Of a stretch of 64,000 bases of DNA, positions 30,624 through 39,704 are shown in pieces (within the stretch, counting starts at the first letter, position 1; every line of letters begins with the position of its first letter). The notes under the pieces are model-generated. The model had not been told where the DNA came from. It did not search any database and saw nothing but the letters and a program-made list of their open reading frames with translations. Source of the DNA: Carpediemonas membranifera (Eukaryota; Fornicata); contig JAHDYR010000015.1 of NCBI GenBank assembly GCA_019828565.1, positions 1-64,000 of the forward strand. Direction: 5' to 3'. The position numbers were made by a program, and so were the translations under genes.

Positions 30624-31322
30624 CTACTTTACCCTGTAACTGTCGTAGACCTTCCCTAGCTCTCTGAGCCCGGCTCTTAGCCCCTCCCATATATCGTCGG
30701 ATCCCCATACCATGAGTTGTTGGAGCTCTAGTAGTGGCCTTTCCCTGTACCATTCGCCGTGTGGTCCTGATCTGACCTCGAGGTCCCTTGTGCTCCTTAC
30801 GGCCTTCCTCCATATCTCGCTCCAGCCTTCTCCTCTGTCTACCTCTGGACATTCACACTCGTGAGCGGAGTGTCCTCTGCGTCTGCACACCGTGCAGAAC
30901 TTAGAGCTACCGCCGTGAGGTCTCTTGGTGATCGGTCTGGCGTTGAGGTTCTTGGCGGCCTTCATCGCGGCACGCGCGAAGTCCTTCTTGCCTGTCAGAC
31001 CTCGGTCTCGACAAGGTACACTGCAGCCACAGCATCTCCGAAAGTGTCGACTGTTTTCAGGTACTCGAGGCGCTTGTTGATCATCGCCTTAGCGGTGTCG
31101 AATACGTCTCCAACAGACGGTTTCTCTGTACGGCCCTTAATATCCGCCTTAAAATCAGCAAAGAACTGCTTCCAAGCGCGGTACTCCTTGATAACACCAT
31201 CAAGTCTCTTAGGTTCTCTTAGATCTTCTTGCTTCTCCTCCTGCTCCGCCATTCTGGCGGTTAAAGCTTTAATAAGCTTGTCCTGCTTGTCAATCTTCGC
31301 AATAAGCTCCTCGTTGGCCATT
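30624..31322 (-). pseudogene. YR-element gag with zinc knuckle (element 7), frameshifted
   Basis: ATG 31322 (MANEELIAKIDKQDKLIKAL). A coiled N-terminus is followed by the gag core (KRLDGVIKEYRAW, KRLEYLKTVDTFGDAV), which matches the gag of element 5 (SRIGAVAKEYDHL, RRLEFLRLYDSHSDTA). After a one-base break near 31005 the frame continues LTGKKDFARAAMKAAK to a CCHC knuckle CTVCRRRGHSAHEC, ending at TAA 30624. The pol and recombinase genes expected downstream are absent; LINE 2 lies there instead. Confidence 0.7.
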
Positions 31323-32158
31323 TTGGCGCGAATTCTGAGGCGTTTTAAGGCCTCGCATTTTAAGGCACCAGATGGCCAACACCAGGATGGCGCGCCTCCG
31401 AGACAGATGCGCGTCCATCGGGCTGGGAAACGGGGCTCCAAGCCCCAAGTGCTCCCGCACGTCCGGGCACCCTTGCCCGCTTCTTGGACAGTGGTCCGCC
31501 GTGCTAGGCACGACTACCACGATCAGATTACAAAGCGAAAGGATGTTTAAAGAGGGTCAGACATCGGCCAAACCTGGGGATTGGGCGGGGAAATTGATCC
31601 GCTCAAATTTCCCCCTCCGAATTGGTCCACCTGGCCGGGCGTCGTCCGACCGCCGGGGCGCCCCGGTGGGGTCGTAGGACCCGCACAACCGGGGGGCGGG
31701 ATCGCATGATGGGAGCGCCGGGCCGCGGACGCCCGTGTCCGGAGCCGTACGGCATGTCAGACAGGCTGACGATCCGGTAGACTCCGTCCATTCCCACAGG
31801 GAACCAGTCGCCGCCCAAGCAATTGCAGCCGATCGGTGCACTTTAAGACACTCTCGATGTCTTTCATGCAAGTTGTGCCCCGGCTGCAATTCATTGCATA
31901 TGCTAACACAAAGAGCTCAAAAACGAGGTCTATAGCCCTCAACGGCGCTTCGTTGAGGAGTTCTAGCGATTTTTCACTTTTGTTGCGCAATTTCTTCATC
32001 TGATGCGCAATTATTGAACCATCGAGCCTAAAAGAGACTCTAAAGCCTTAACGGCTTCCAAATAGCCAATATCACCTTGTCCATCAAGGTTTATGATTAG
32101 CCTCACTAAGGCCCACAATCATACCCCTCGCAGCCACTCCTCAATGGCTTTGAGGGGC
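31323..32158. other. terminal regions of elements 6 and 7
   Basis: No gene between the recombinase stop of element 6 and the gag start of element 7. By analogy with neighbours this should hold B1-A2-B2 of element 6 and A1 of element 7, but no pair of direct repeats was found by eye. A CCTCA...TGAGG hairpin (about 32140) and the motif TAAAGTGCAC on the minus strand (31836-31845) are present. Confidence 0.4.
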
Positions 32159-33025
32159 TTATCTCTTCTTATCCTTCTCTAATAAGGCTCTGAACGGGGC
32201 TACGGACGTGCTGTAGTCCAGGCGAAGCACGTCTTCCACATAACGGATCAATGAGTTCTGGTCAGCCCATGTGCCCTTCGCCGCAACAACCGGGATAGGG
32301 ATACCCATCAGAACCAGGTCAGCCGCGCTCCCGCGGCGCAGACCGTGCAGCCGAGCCTGCGTGGAGATGATGCCCTTCACCTGGTCCTCAATGACTGAGT
32401 AGGGGTGCGACCAGAGAGGGTCTTCGGCCACCGCGCCTGCATCTATCCTATTGACTAGGACCTCAGATAGCCAGTGAGCCGGGTCTAGCTCCCCGTCGAC
32501 TCTCGGGACGAGCTTCTCAACGACCACTCGCCGGGTCTTAGTGCCGTGGATGGCGATTCTTAGCCCGCGGCGCGCGCTCTCCGCTCTAACGTCACCAACA
32601 TGCAGGGCATAGATCTCTCCTGGCCTGGAGGTCGTGGCGTAGGTGGTCAGTGCAAAGGCGAAAGCCTCCTTCCAAAGGTCGTCGTCTCGAGACTGAGGGT
32701 GGGCAGCCCGAAGCCTGTCAACCAGAGTGTGCGCGCGAATCGGGAGAGCAGGCCCTCTAAGCTTCCCAAGAGCGTTCCTTGCCTGCTCTTTGATGACTGC
32801 GTCGGCGTCCAGCGGTGGTTCCCATGATGACACCCGGCCGAAGAAGCGACGGATTAGGCTCCACTTCGAGGTGATTGTATCCTTGGTGACCCTCGAGGCT
32901 TGGTCCTTGGCCCATGCTCTTATGACTTCGATGCTGCTAGTGTCAGGTGGAAGGGCACCCCAGAAACCCGAGAACTGTTGGAGCACACCCGCGACGTGGC
33001 GCTTGTCTACGAATCCACTTAACAT
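32159..33025 (-). CDS. tyrosine recombinase of element 6
   Basis: 288 codons, unbroken. N-terminal SAM-like domain (TKDTITSKWSLIRRFFGRV). Catalytic part: Arg I in TTSRPGEIYALHVGD, HxxR in LHGLRRGSAADL, the W box in KGTWADQNS, and the nucleophile Tyr in SLIRYVEDV. All core residues are present. It replaces integrase in this order by recombining a circular DNA copy into the genome. Confidence 0.85.
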   Translation of the reverse strand: MLSGFVDKRHVAGVLQQFSGFWGALPPDTSSIEVIRAWAKDQASRVTKDTITSKWSLIRRFFGRVSSWEPPLDADAVIKEQARNALGKLRGPALPIRAHTLVDRLRAAHPQSRDDDLWKEAFAFALTTYATTSRPGEIYALHVGDVRAESARRGLRIAIHGTKTRRVVVEKLVPRVDGELDPAHWLSEVLVNRIDAGAVAEDPLWSHPYSVIEDQVKGIISTQARLHGLRRGSAADLVLMGIPIPVVAAKGTWADQNSLIRYVEDVLRLDYSTSVAPFRALLEKDKKR

Positions 33026-33053
33026 GTCACCCTCGAGGGAGATGGTGAAGATG

Positions 33054-34960
33054 TCACTCCCACAAACAGGGCCGCCAATCGGTATGTGCCGTCCGCCTGC
33101 AGGGGGTGATCGCTGATAGGTCCGCGTCCTCCGCTTTGACTCTGAAGAACATGCGGTGCGGAGTCAGCTCTCTCAGCGCAACTGCCGTCGGCGATCTGCA
33201 GTCGGACACTAGCAGGACGAGGGCACTTGGTAGGGATCTCGGCTGTGTGGTCCTTGCAATGTGGAGGTGGCACAGCTTTGCATATACTGCTGATAGGAGC
33301 GCGAAGGGTGTCACTGCTAGCCACCTTCCTGTCGACCAGTCCATGTCTATGAACCTGCTGTCGTCGACCGTCGACGGGCTGCGTTCTACTCGAGCTCCAA
33401 GCCACTCGGAGGGCCAGATCTCTTTCTGCATGGGACCCCCACTCGGCTGTGATCCTGTCGATGATCCGACGAGGCGCTGAGAGCGTTTCGGACCTCGACA
33501 ATGCGTCGGCTTGGACGTTCAAGTGACCAGAGACGTGAAGGAGCCTTATCCTGATGGCCCTTTCGCTCAGTGTGGGTAGCAGGTCCCGTATGACTGAGTC
33601 TACAAACTGCGGAGCCTTGGTTGAGCCTTGCTTGTTCCACCAGCTGACTGCTGCCACCGAGTCGGAGTAGATGGTGACCTCCGCGTCTGTCAACGGCTCT
33701 GCTAGGATCAGTCTCACTGCTTGTTCCACTGCTCGGAACTCGAGCAATGTGATGTGCTCGTCCATCGGGGCCGGCCTGGTGAAGGTGAAGGGTTGACGGC
33801 CCGGGATTGTGATCACTCCGCCGAGTCCTGAGTGAGAGGCGTCTGTCATCGCTGTGATGTGGAGCGTCGGAGACAGACCCCACAGGTGAAGCAGCTCTTG
33901 GAAGGACCTTATCGGAGATGGCCGTGATAAGCGGCGCTCCCATTGGATCAGTGCTTCTCTCGCTTCGCCGGATATGAGTGTGCGGTAGCGGTCCTTCAGT
34001 TGGGCTCTCTGGAGGGGTCTGATAGCGGCTCGGCCCTCCGGCCAAATGATGGCTGCAAAGCCGAGATTGCCCAACAACCGCTGCATGCTGTGTGTCGTGG
34101 CCCCCGATGCCAAGGCCTCCCTGACTCGTGAGAGGTACTTCTGCCGCTTGCTGTCCTGCAGAGCGATCCCCCGCCGGCCAGAGTCCATGACGAAGCCAAG
34201 GAAGTCGGTCTGCTGCGTGGGTGAGAGCTGCGATTTCTTCCCTGTTGATGACCAGGCCGAGGTTCTCTAGGAGCTGTAGTATGCCGGGCATCGCAGCGGT
34301 CAGTGTCTTCTTGTCCCCGGACAGGAGCCAGTCGTCGAGATAGATGGTCAAGTTGATGCCTGGGAACATCCGTGCTACGATCTGCGCTGCTGTCAGCATC
34401 ACCCTTTGGAAGAAGAATGGCGCTGGGCCCCAGCCGAAGGGTAGGACGTTGAAGGCATAGGGTCTCCCGTCGACCACGAAACCCAGCAGCGGGCTGTCCG
34501 AGGCCCTGACCCCTAACTGGTAGTAGCCCTTGACTAGGTCCAAGCGTGCCATGTAGTCTCCTTCGCGAAGCTGGGCCATCGCTTGCTTGACTCCCTTCAG
34601 CCGAAAGGTTCGATGTTCCGTTGACACTGCGTTCAATGCCCTTAGGTCGTGGATCAGACGCGTCTCTGGTGGCGTCTTCGGCACAGTGAAGATAGGTGAG
34701 ATCAAGCTGGGAGACCGGCATGGGCTTGCCGCGCCCAGGCTCAGGAGGGTTTTCAGGTGGTCGCGGAATGCCTTGCGGTCCTTGGCGCGAGTTGGTGGTA
34801 GGCGCGGATGACGAGGGTGCGCTCTTAGGGATATCGGGACGCCCTCGCGTAGCCACGTAACCACCTCTGATGGCGCGCCCAAGTGCCTCCATAGGCGCCA
34901 CTGCCTGTTGATGCAGGGAAATGGTGGAACTGACGGGGGAGGAGGTGCTGTGGACGGGGG
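33054..34960 (-). pseudogene. RT-RNase H of element 6, two frame breaks
   Basis: Starts in a Pro/Ser-rich stretch, then WRLWRHLGAPSEVV. RT motifs: RLIHDLRALN, RLDLVKGYYQLGV, LPFGWGPAPFFFQ and the active site YLDDWLL. After a break near 34220 the frame continues FGFxMDSGRRGIAL-like sequence and RNase H (MTDASHSGLGG, ITLLEFRAVEQ, YSDSVAAVSW, LNVQADALSR). After a second break near 33420 the post-RNase H segment runs to 33054. Both breaks are single-base. Confidence 0.75.
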
Positions 34961-35076
34961 AGGAGGAGGCGTCGGTGACAGGGGAGGAGATTGAGGAGTA
35001 GTGGGATTTGTGGTTGGATGAGGAGTTAGGACCTGTGGACCGGGGCGAGGATCCTTGATGGGTGGTTTCTTTTGGC

Positions 35077-35652
35077 TTAGTTTGAGTTCTTCGTGCCGGC
35101 GCGCTTCGGCTTCTTCCCGTGAAAACCCCGGTTGCCGCCGTCATGTCCGGTGCCGGGCTTGGTGTTCTTCTCGGTCAGGCGGGGGATCTTGGACAGGGTG
35201 CGGAGGACGAGAGTCTCGATCTCCGTCTCGTTCATCTCGTGGCGCTCGGCAAGGGCGGCCATGCCCGCGGTGGAGACAGCAGAGGCGGCTAGGTAGCCGT
35301 AGCGGTCCTTCACCCATAGGACTCGGTGACGGAGGAAGATGCGAGCGAGTACGGCGAAGCCACTGATTCGATTGAACTTGAAGCTGCGGTAGATCTCCTC
35401 GAGGAACTCCGCCTCTTCGCGCATAGTGGATGAAGCAGGACGCTTCCAAGTCATGGTGGTCTCTTGCCGAAGCAGATCTACTGTCTCTCGGACGTTGCCG
35501 CCGGCAGTAAATGCGTCTTGAAGCTGTTGAACGGTGGCTTTGAGCTCTGCGATCTCTTGGGCGGCGTCTCCCATCTGTTTCAGTTCGCTCTTGAACAACT
35601 GAACCGCCCTTATGAGACGCACGATCCCGTCTTTGAGATCGTATCGAATCAT
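35077..35652 (-). CDS. gag-like protein of element 6
   Basis: ATG 35652 (MIRYDLKDGIVRLIRAVQLF). Coiled-coil N-terminus (QMGDAAQEIAELKATVQQL), helical gag core (EAEFLEEIYRSFKFNRISGF) and a basic Gly/Lys/Arg tail (NRGFHGKKPKRAGTKNSN). No zinc knuckle. The layout equals the gags of elements 2, 3 and 5. Confidence 0.7.
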   Translation of the reverse strand: MIRYDLKDGIVRLIRAVQLFKSELKQMGDAAQEIAELKATVQQLQDAFTAGGNVRETVDLLRQETTMTWKRPASSTMREEAEFLEEIYRSFKFNRISGFAVLARIFLRHRVLWVKDRYGYLAASAVSTAGMAALAERHEMNETEIETLVLRTLSKIPRLTEKNTKPGTGHDGGNRGFHGKKPKRAGTKNSN

Positions 35653-35708
35653 TCTCGACCTCTCGCGCCGAAGTTTTGGCTCCGCTGGCCTTGCCAACGA
35701 CCATTTGG

Positions 35709-35933
35709 TCGACGATAATCGACTATTCCAAATTGATTAGATCAAATTTGTATTCCGTTTGGCGGCCTTGGCCCGTCATCCGTGTCGCCTTCGGCCATCC
35801 TCACGGTTTCTGCTGGAGGGATACGATCTGCTCGCGATCGGGACGGATCAAGACCGTATCCACAATCATATCTTTCGAGATTTTCTAAATATTTTGGCCA
35901 TCTTTCTCGTGTCCCCGGAATCCTGTTCTGACA
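35709..35933 (-). repeat. solo A-B2 remnant of an element 5-like YR retrotransposon
   Basis: 35778-35933 is essentially the same 156 bp as 47713-47868, the A repeat of element 5. It is followed (lower coordinates) by a B2-like end with CCAAATTGATTAGATCAAATT, as in element 3. With no coding part between, this is what recombination between A1 and A2 would leave, the split-repeat equivalent of a solo LTR. It cuts the SET gene at 35934 and abuts element 6 at 35708. Confidence 0.7.
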
Positions 35934-36358
35934 TCCACCAAGACGTCCACGAACTCACAGTTGACATCGTCAGGGCTGTGGTTAATCAGGTGGACACCCG
36001 CTGCGGCCGACATGGCATCGACGGCGACCTGACTGTCAGCGAATGACATGCTGTGTAATGGTAATGGAATATGCGAAACAAACACCATCTGGCCGTTGTT
36101 GCTGGCCGTCTCAGCATCGGGAATCAGCTTCCCGAAGTATATGCCGAGACATGTGCCAGCTGAGATATCCTCAGTGGCAATCATGCCTCGGCCGACGCTC
36201 TGCGTCCGATTGAGGGCCGGATGGTCGGGCTCCTGGGTCAGACGGGGGTCGCAACGGGTCTCGGATGAGATCCAGGCCGGAGCAGGAATGGCCTGAAGGC
36301 TTATCTCATCCGAAATCAGCCGCTTGACGTCCTGCAGGTCTGAACCCGGGTAGAACAT
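35934..36358 (-). pseudogene. SET-domain protein truncated by a YR-element remnant
   Basis: ATG 36358 (MFYPGSDLQDVKRLISDEIS). SET core: VGRGMIATEDISAGTCLGIYF, then VAVDAMSAAAGVHLINHSPDDVNCEFV, which contains the NHS motif (AdoMet pocket) and the Cys of the usual NHSxxPNC box. The last SET motif (GEExxxDY, with the catalytic Tyr) is replaced at 35933 by repeat sequence, which adds a few foreign residues before a stop. The protein would therefore lack its active-site end. It is distinct from the SET protein at 130-858. Confidence 0.7.
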
Positions 36359-36656
36359 GCGTCCACCTAGGGTGGACGTGCATGACGGACCCCTCGACGG
36401 AGTCCTCCTCGGCTTCAGACGAGCTGGATGAATGGGAAGGCGACTCGGGAGGCGGAGGAGGAGGAGAATCTTGCTCCTTACCATCCTCGGGCGACTCGGG
36501 AGGCGGAGGAGGAGGTGATGCTGCCGTTACAGTCGTTTCCGCAGGACGTTGATCCTGCGGAGAAGCAGATGACTCAAAAGTCTTGTTGGGTGGATTTTGA
36601 GTCCTTCTCTTACCTACCGGTTGCTGCTTCCTTGCGGACATCTTTCTTCTCGCCAT
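36306..36656 (-). CDS. acidic, Pro-rich protein, possibly N-terminus of the SET gene
   Basis: ATG 36656 (MARRKMSARKQQPVGKRRTQ), 116 codons. Basic start, two near-identical PPPPPPESP segments from a ~70-bp DNA duplication, and a Ser/Glu tract (SHSSSSSEAEEDSVEG). It overlaps the SET ATG by 53 bp in another frame. A frame break or small intron near 36360 would make it the disordered N-terminus of the SET protein; otherwise it is a separate gene. Confidence 0.45.
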   Translation of the reverse strand: MARRKMSARKQQPVGKRRTQNPPNKTFESSASPQDQRPAETTVTAASPPPPPPESPEDGKEQDSPPPPPPESPSHSSSSSEAEEDSVEGSVMHVHPRWTHVLPGFRPAGRQAADFG

Positions 36657-36814
36657 ATCTTCGTTCTCTTTTTTTTTCTCGCAACTCCCGATCCGAAGAA
36701 CAGGCGCATCGCTGATCAGATCCGAACAATACTGCAGTAGCATGCATAAATAGTGTAGCAATGAAGGTATACCTCTTTACTTGGATCAAAAGCTTGTCCT
36801 TTGCTTCAAATCAA

Positions 36815-36848
36815 AATGTGCCATTCATGAAAAAAAAAATGGCACATT
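36815..36848. repeat. perfect 11-bp inverted repeat in front of a gene
   Basis: AATGTGCCATT and its exact reverse complement AATGGCACATT are separated by 12 bp containing an A-run. It lies 4 bp before the ATG at 36853. It may be a regulatory hairpin or operator-like site; function is inference. Confidence 0.6.
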
Positions 36849-36852
36849 GCAA

Positions 36853-37857
36853 ATGGACGAGAAATACGGAGAATTCGGCACGCGACGCATCAGTAAGGAC
36901 CAAGAAGTCTTTGAATGTGTCTGTGGTAAGGTTCAGCTCAGGCGTGGACATCGCGGGATCGGTTTCAAGTCTTCTTCCTCTCACGAGTGTCCTTTTACAA
37001 CAGAGAAGTTGATTAACCGACGGGTGCTAATCACCATCGAGCCGCTGCATGGTTTCGAGACCCCGACTCAGCCCTACCCCGTCTTCCGCGTGGAAAGTCT
37101 TGCCAACTCATCTGGCTATCATTTCAAGCTCAAGACGGCTCTAGAGCTCGTTGATGATGAGTGGCTGACTGCCGTTGCCCGCACCTTTAAGTCTACGTCC
37201 CATCTGGCCGAGGTACTTGAGGAGTTGGCGTCGCAGTACTCTAACTTCGACACTTACTGGGTGATATCGGGTCATTCTGATACAGAAACGTCGCGTATGA
37301 TCATTGATACGTCTACGAACGAGTTTCTGTATCACCATGATCTGGTCCAGCTCATCCTCAGGTCATTCGAGAGCCCTTCCTTGGTGAGATCGACGCGTGT
37401 GCGTCTGATTTACTTTGCCACCTGCTCCGGACTCGACAGATCTGAGGAGTCTCAGCTGTGCAGTGCTATTTCGACAGCCAATTACAAGAACACATGCATT
37501 ATCCTCACTCCTGAGAAGGTTCTGGCACATGAGCTTGTTCTCCAGGACGCCTATTGGCTCTACCGCGTGACATGCCTCGACAATCCTCTTTTCTTTCTGA
37601 CGAAGTACTTCTCTGGCTATCGTTTCGCGCCTGGCTCAGCAGGAAGACGGATTATAGCCAATGGTTCCTTGTCATTTCCCAACGAGGCCAGGGTCATCAT
37701 GTCTGAGACTAGCTATGCCCGGCCCATTCCTCTTCCTGAAATGCAAGACATCGTTTCTGATGTCAACGAGTATGACCCGTTAAGAACCGACCAGAGAAGA
37801 CTTATGAATGATCGATACATAAGCATGATGACCCGTGCGCTTGAGAGAGACGTGTAG
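36853..37857 (+). CDS. unknown protein with clan-CD-like (caspase/CHAT-fold) His/Cys pattern
   Basis: 334 codons from ATG 36853 (AAATGGACG) to TAG, followed at once by TAA. The N-terminal 50 residues hold Cys/His pairs (CVCGK, HECP) that may bind zinc. Residues 134-143 (TYWVISGHSD) and 184-193 (RLIYFATCSG) each show a hydrophobic strand ending in His or Cys, spaced 50 residues apart, as in caspase, CHAT or gingipain catalytic dyads (H141, C191). The rest is unrecognised. The usual Asp before the CHAT Cys is absent. If it is a protease it may be a regulated one. Confidence in the gene is high and in the function low. Confidence 0.6.
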   Translation: MDEKYGEFGTRRISKDQEVFECVCGKVQLRRGHRGIGFKSSSSHECPFTTEKLINRRVLITIEPLHGFETPTQPYPVFRVESLANSSGYHFKLKTALELVDDEWLTAVARTFKSTSHLAEVLEELASQYSNFDTYWVISGHSDTETSRMIIDTSTNEFLYHHDLVQLILRSFESPSLVRSTRVRLIYFATCSGLDRSEESQLCSAISTANYKNTCIILTPEKVLAHELVLQDAYWLYRVTCLDNPLFFLTKYFSGYRFAPGSAGRRIIANGSLSFPNEARVIMSETSYARPIPLPEMQDIVSDVNEYDPLRTDQRRLMNDRYISMMTRALERDV

Positions 37858-37900
37858 TAAACAGATATATATACAATTTATGATCATCTCTCACTAAACA

Positions 37901-39118
37901 CTAAACAATCGGTCTCATGCCCTCTACTCGCTTATAGACAACCTTACATTTGCTGCAGAGGGGAACGATGTACAACTTGCCATCAATGGTGTACTGCACT
38001 TCCTCAGAGCAATGCTCACAGTACCACCAGTGACAGCCTCGGCAGCAAAGAAGAGTAGAAGCCTGTTCTTCTGCTTTCTTCGTGTTCTTGGATCTTAGGC
38101 CCTTTTTGCACGCCTGGCACTTGTTGCTAGAGCCGGTAATATAGCACGCGGGACAGTAGTCCTTCTTGCCCTTCGTCCTGACACATTGCTCGTGCAGGAA
38201 ACCTTTGCAAGCACAGCATCTCCTGAACGTAGTGCCGTCTGGATTGAAGAACCACTCGGGGGTACCACACACAAGACATCCAAATAGCATTTTGCGCTGA
38301 TGAAGGCTAAGGAAAGTCGTCTTACATGTCTCGGGTTCGGTAGGCGGGTCTCTCACACGGGTCTCTGAGACAACGTCGTTGATCAGGACCTTAATACGGT
38401 CAACAACAGCATCGGACACGTTGTTAGACACCTGCTGCAGATCGTCGTCACCAAGCCTGGGTCGCTTGGCTTCCTCGTCGTCAAAGACGATCTTCTTCCG
38501 AACCGGCACCGATCGATCTGTCGTTGACTGAGGTGTGTCTGCTTCATCACCAAGTGAAGACAGTTGCGTAGTCGACCGTATCGGTGGGATCTCTGCATTG
38601 ATCATCGTAGTCGGGGTCGATTTGACCGTTGCCTTTTGCTTGACAGGCTTATATCTCACCCGGTTGATCACAGGCAAGTTCTCAAGGCTGATTGAGTCGG
38701 AAACATCGTTCAGTCCAGCATCTGAGAGAACTTCTGAGAGCATCTGGCGGAACTCGGCATGGCAGGGCTGACTACGGACAGCAATGTGCTGCATGACAGA
38801 GCCATTGTACTCCGCAGAGGGTCTAACTGCTGTTATAAACGTAGTAACGCCGACAACAGTCGTCCGCCTGACCTGTTCCCGGAGTTCAATTGACTTGAAC
38901 CCAGGGCATTCGGCGGCGACCCTGCGCTGGACCTCCAGAAGTACCTTATGGATGTCGCGTGCACTCAAGCCGAGGTCAGTTGCCTCGTCGTCCTCAAATA
39001 CTGAAGAAACAACGGCTGTAACAAATTAACGACGGAGATTTGCGAGCTTACTGTTGCCATACTGTCTGATGGGGGGCGTAGCAGCAATAGGTTCTGGTAC
39101 AGACACTTCTGAATTCAT
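37901..39118 (-). CDS. zinc-finger (PHD/RING-like) protein with a 36-nt intron
   Basis: Two exons: 39118-39052 and 39015-37901, joined across a 36-nt intron (39051-39016) with GTAAGC donor and TTACAG acceptor. Joining gives one 393-codon frame in which the exon 1 end (QYGN) continues TVVSSVFEDDEATDLG. Residues 40-270 hold a conserved-looking N-terminal region and a Ser/Thr-rich linker. The C-terminal third has many Cys/His pairs: CLVCGTPEWF, RCCACKGFLHEQC, YCPACY, KCQACKK, LCCRGCHWWYCEHC, PLCSKCK. This fits tandem treble-clef or PHD/RING fingers. A chromatin or ubiquitin role is possible. Divergent from the exon at 39218. Confidence 0.8.
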
Positions 39119-39217
39119 GAGAATTTCTATCCAAGCTGTTTACGTTGTTACATTTGTCTATTTACGTAGACTCCTGGCATTGACAATACCTAAAACTGCG
39201 ACATTTGTCGATCATGA

Positions 39218-39430
39218 TTCGAGCAACTAGCCACCAAAAAGGTAGAAACGGTAACGTCAGGGCTCGTGGAAGTTGCCAAAGTACAAGATTCTTACAAAAT
39301 AATCCGAAAAACTGCTCAGGGCTTGCGAAAGGAAGAAGAAATCAACAAAAGGGTGAATGACACAGAGTTTCTGCTGCAAGAGATACGCGATTTGTTTATA
39401 GATGCCATACAGACGATGAGGGACAAGTAA
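39218..39430 (+). CDS. terminal exon or ATG-less small ORF
   Basis: 71-codon open frame ending TAA: FEQLATKKVETVTSGLVEVA, later KEEEINKRVNDTEFLLQEIR, clearly helical and protein-like, but with no in-frame ATG near its start. It is probably the last exon of a short spliced gene starting near 39120-39200. A strong hairpin follows 8 bp after the stop. No family. Confidence 0.35.
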   Translation, partial: FEQLATKKVETVTSGLVEVAKVQDSYKIIRKTAQGLRKEEEINKRVNDTEFLLQEIRDLFIDAIQTMRDK

Positions 39431-39437
39431 AAATGAC

Positions 39438-39509
39438 ATTCACTAGCTTTGCTTCTCATTTCACATATTCTTGTGAAATATGTGAAATGTGAAACAGATT
39501 CTAGTGAAT
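39438..39509. repeat. nested inverted repeats (large hairpin)
   Basis: Inner arms CATTTCACATATT (39457-39469) and AATATGTGAAATG (39477-39489) are perfect 13-mers with a 7-nt loop. Outer arms ATTCACTAG (39438-39446) and CTAGTGAAT (39501-39509) are also perfect. A T-run follows (39513-39518). It may be a terminator-like 3' end or a tiny MITE. Confidence 0.7.
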
Positions 39510-39704
39510 CTCATTTTTTCTTGCACTTTTTGGAGTATCTCCAGGGTATCTCCCGGGAGACTCTAGCCATTCTTACAGTATGAACCGTCGTCGGCGATTC
39601 GCGTCCGTCTCGCCGTGCTAGAGGCAAGCGCCGTATCGGCGTCCGTGATCGAGTTCTCCCGCCGGCAGTCACGGGCGCGGACGTGGTGTTCGAGCCTCCC
39701 CGCA

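Larger units (their letters stand above)
32159..35708 (-). mobile_element. YR retrotransposon, element 6 (Ngaro/DIRS order)
   Basis: Gag (35652-35077), RT-RNase H (about 34960-33054, two frame breaks) and an intact tyrosine recombinase (33025-32159) in the order usual for DIRS/Ngaro elements. There is no integrase, protease or LTR. Its 5' end abuts the B2 remnant of another YR element at 35709. The 3' end lies below 32159 but was not located. Confidence 0.75.
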
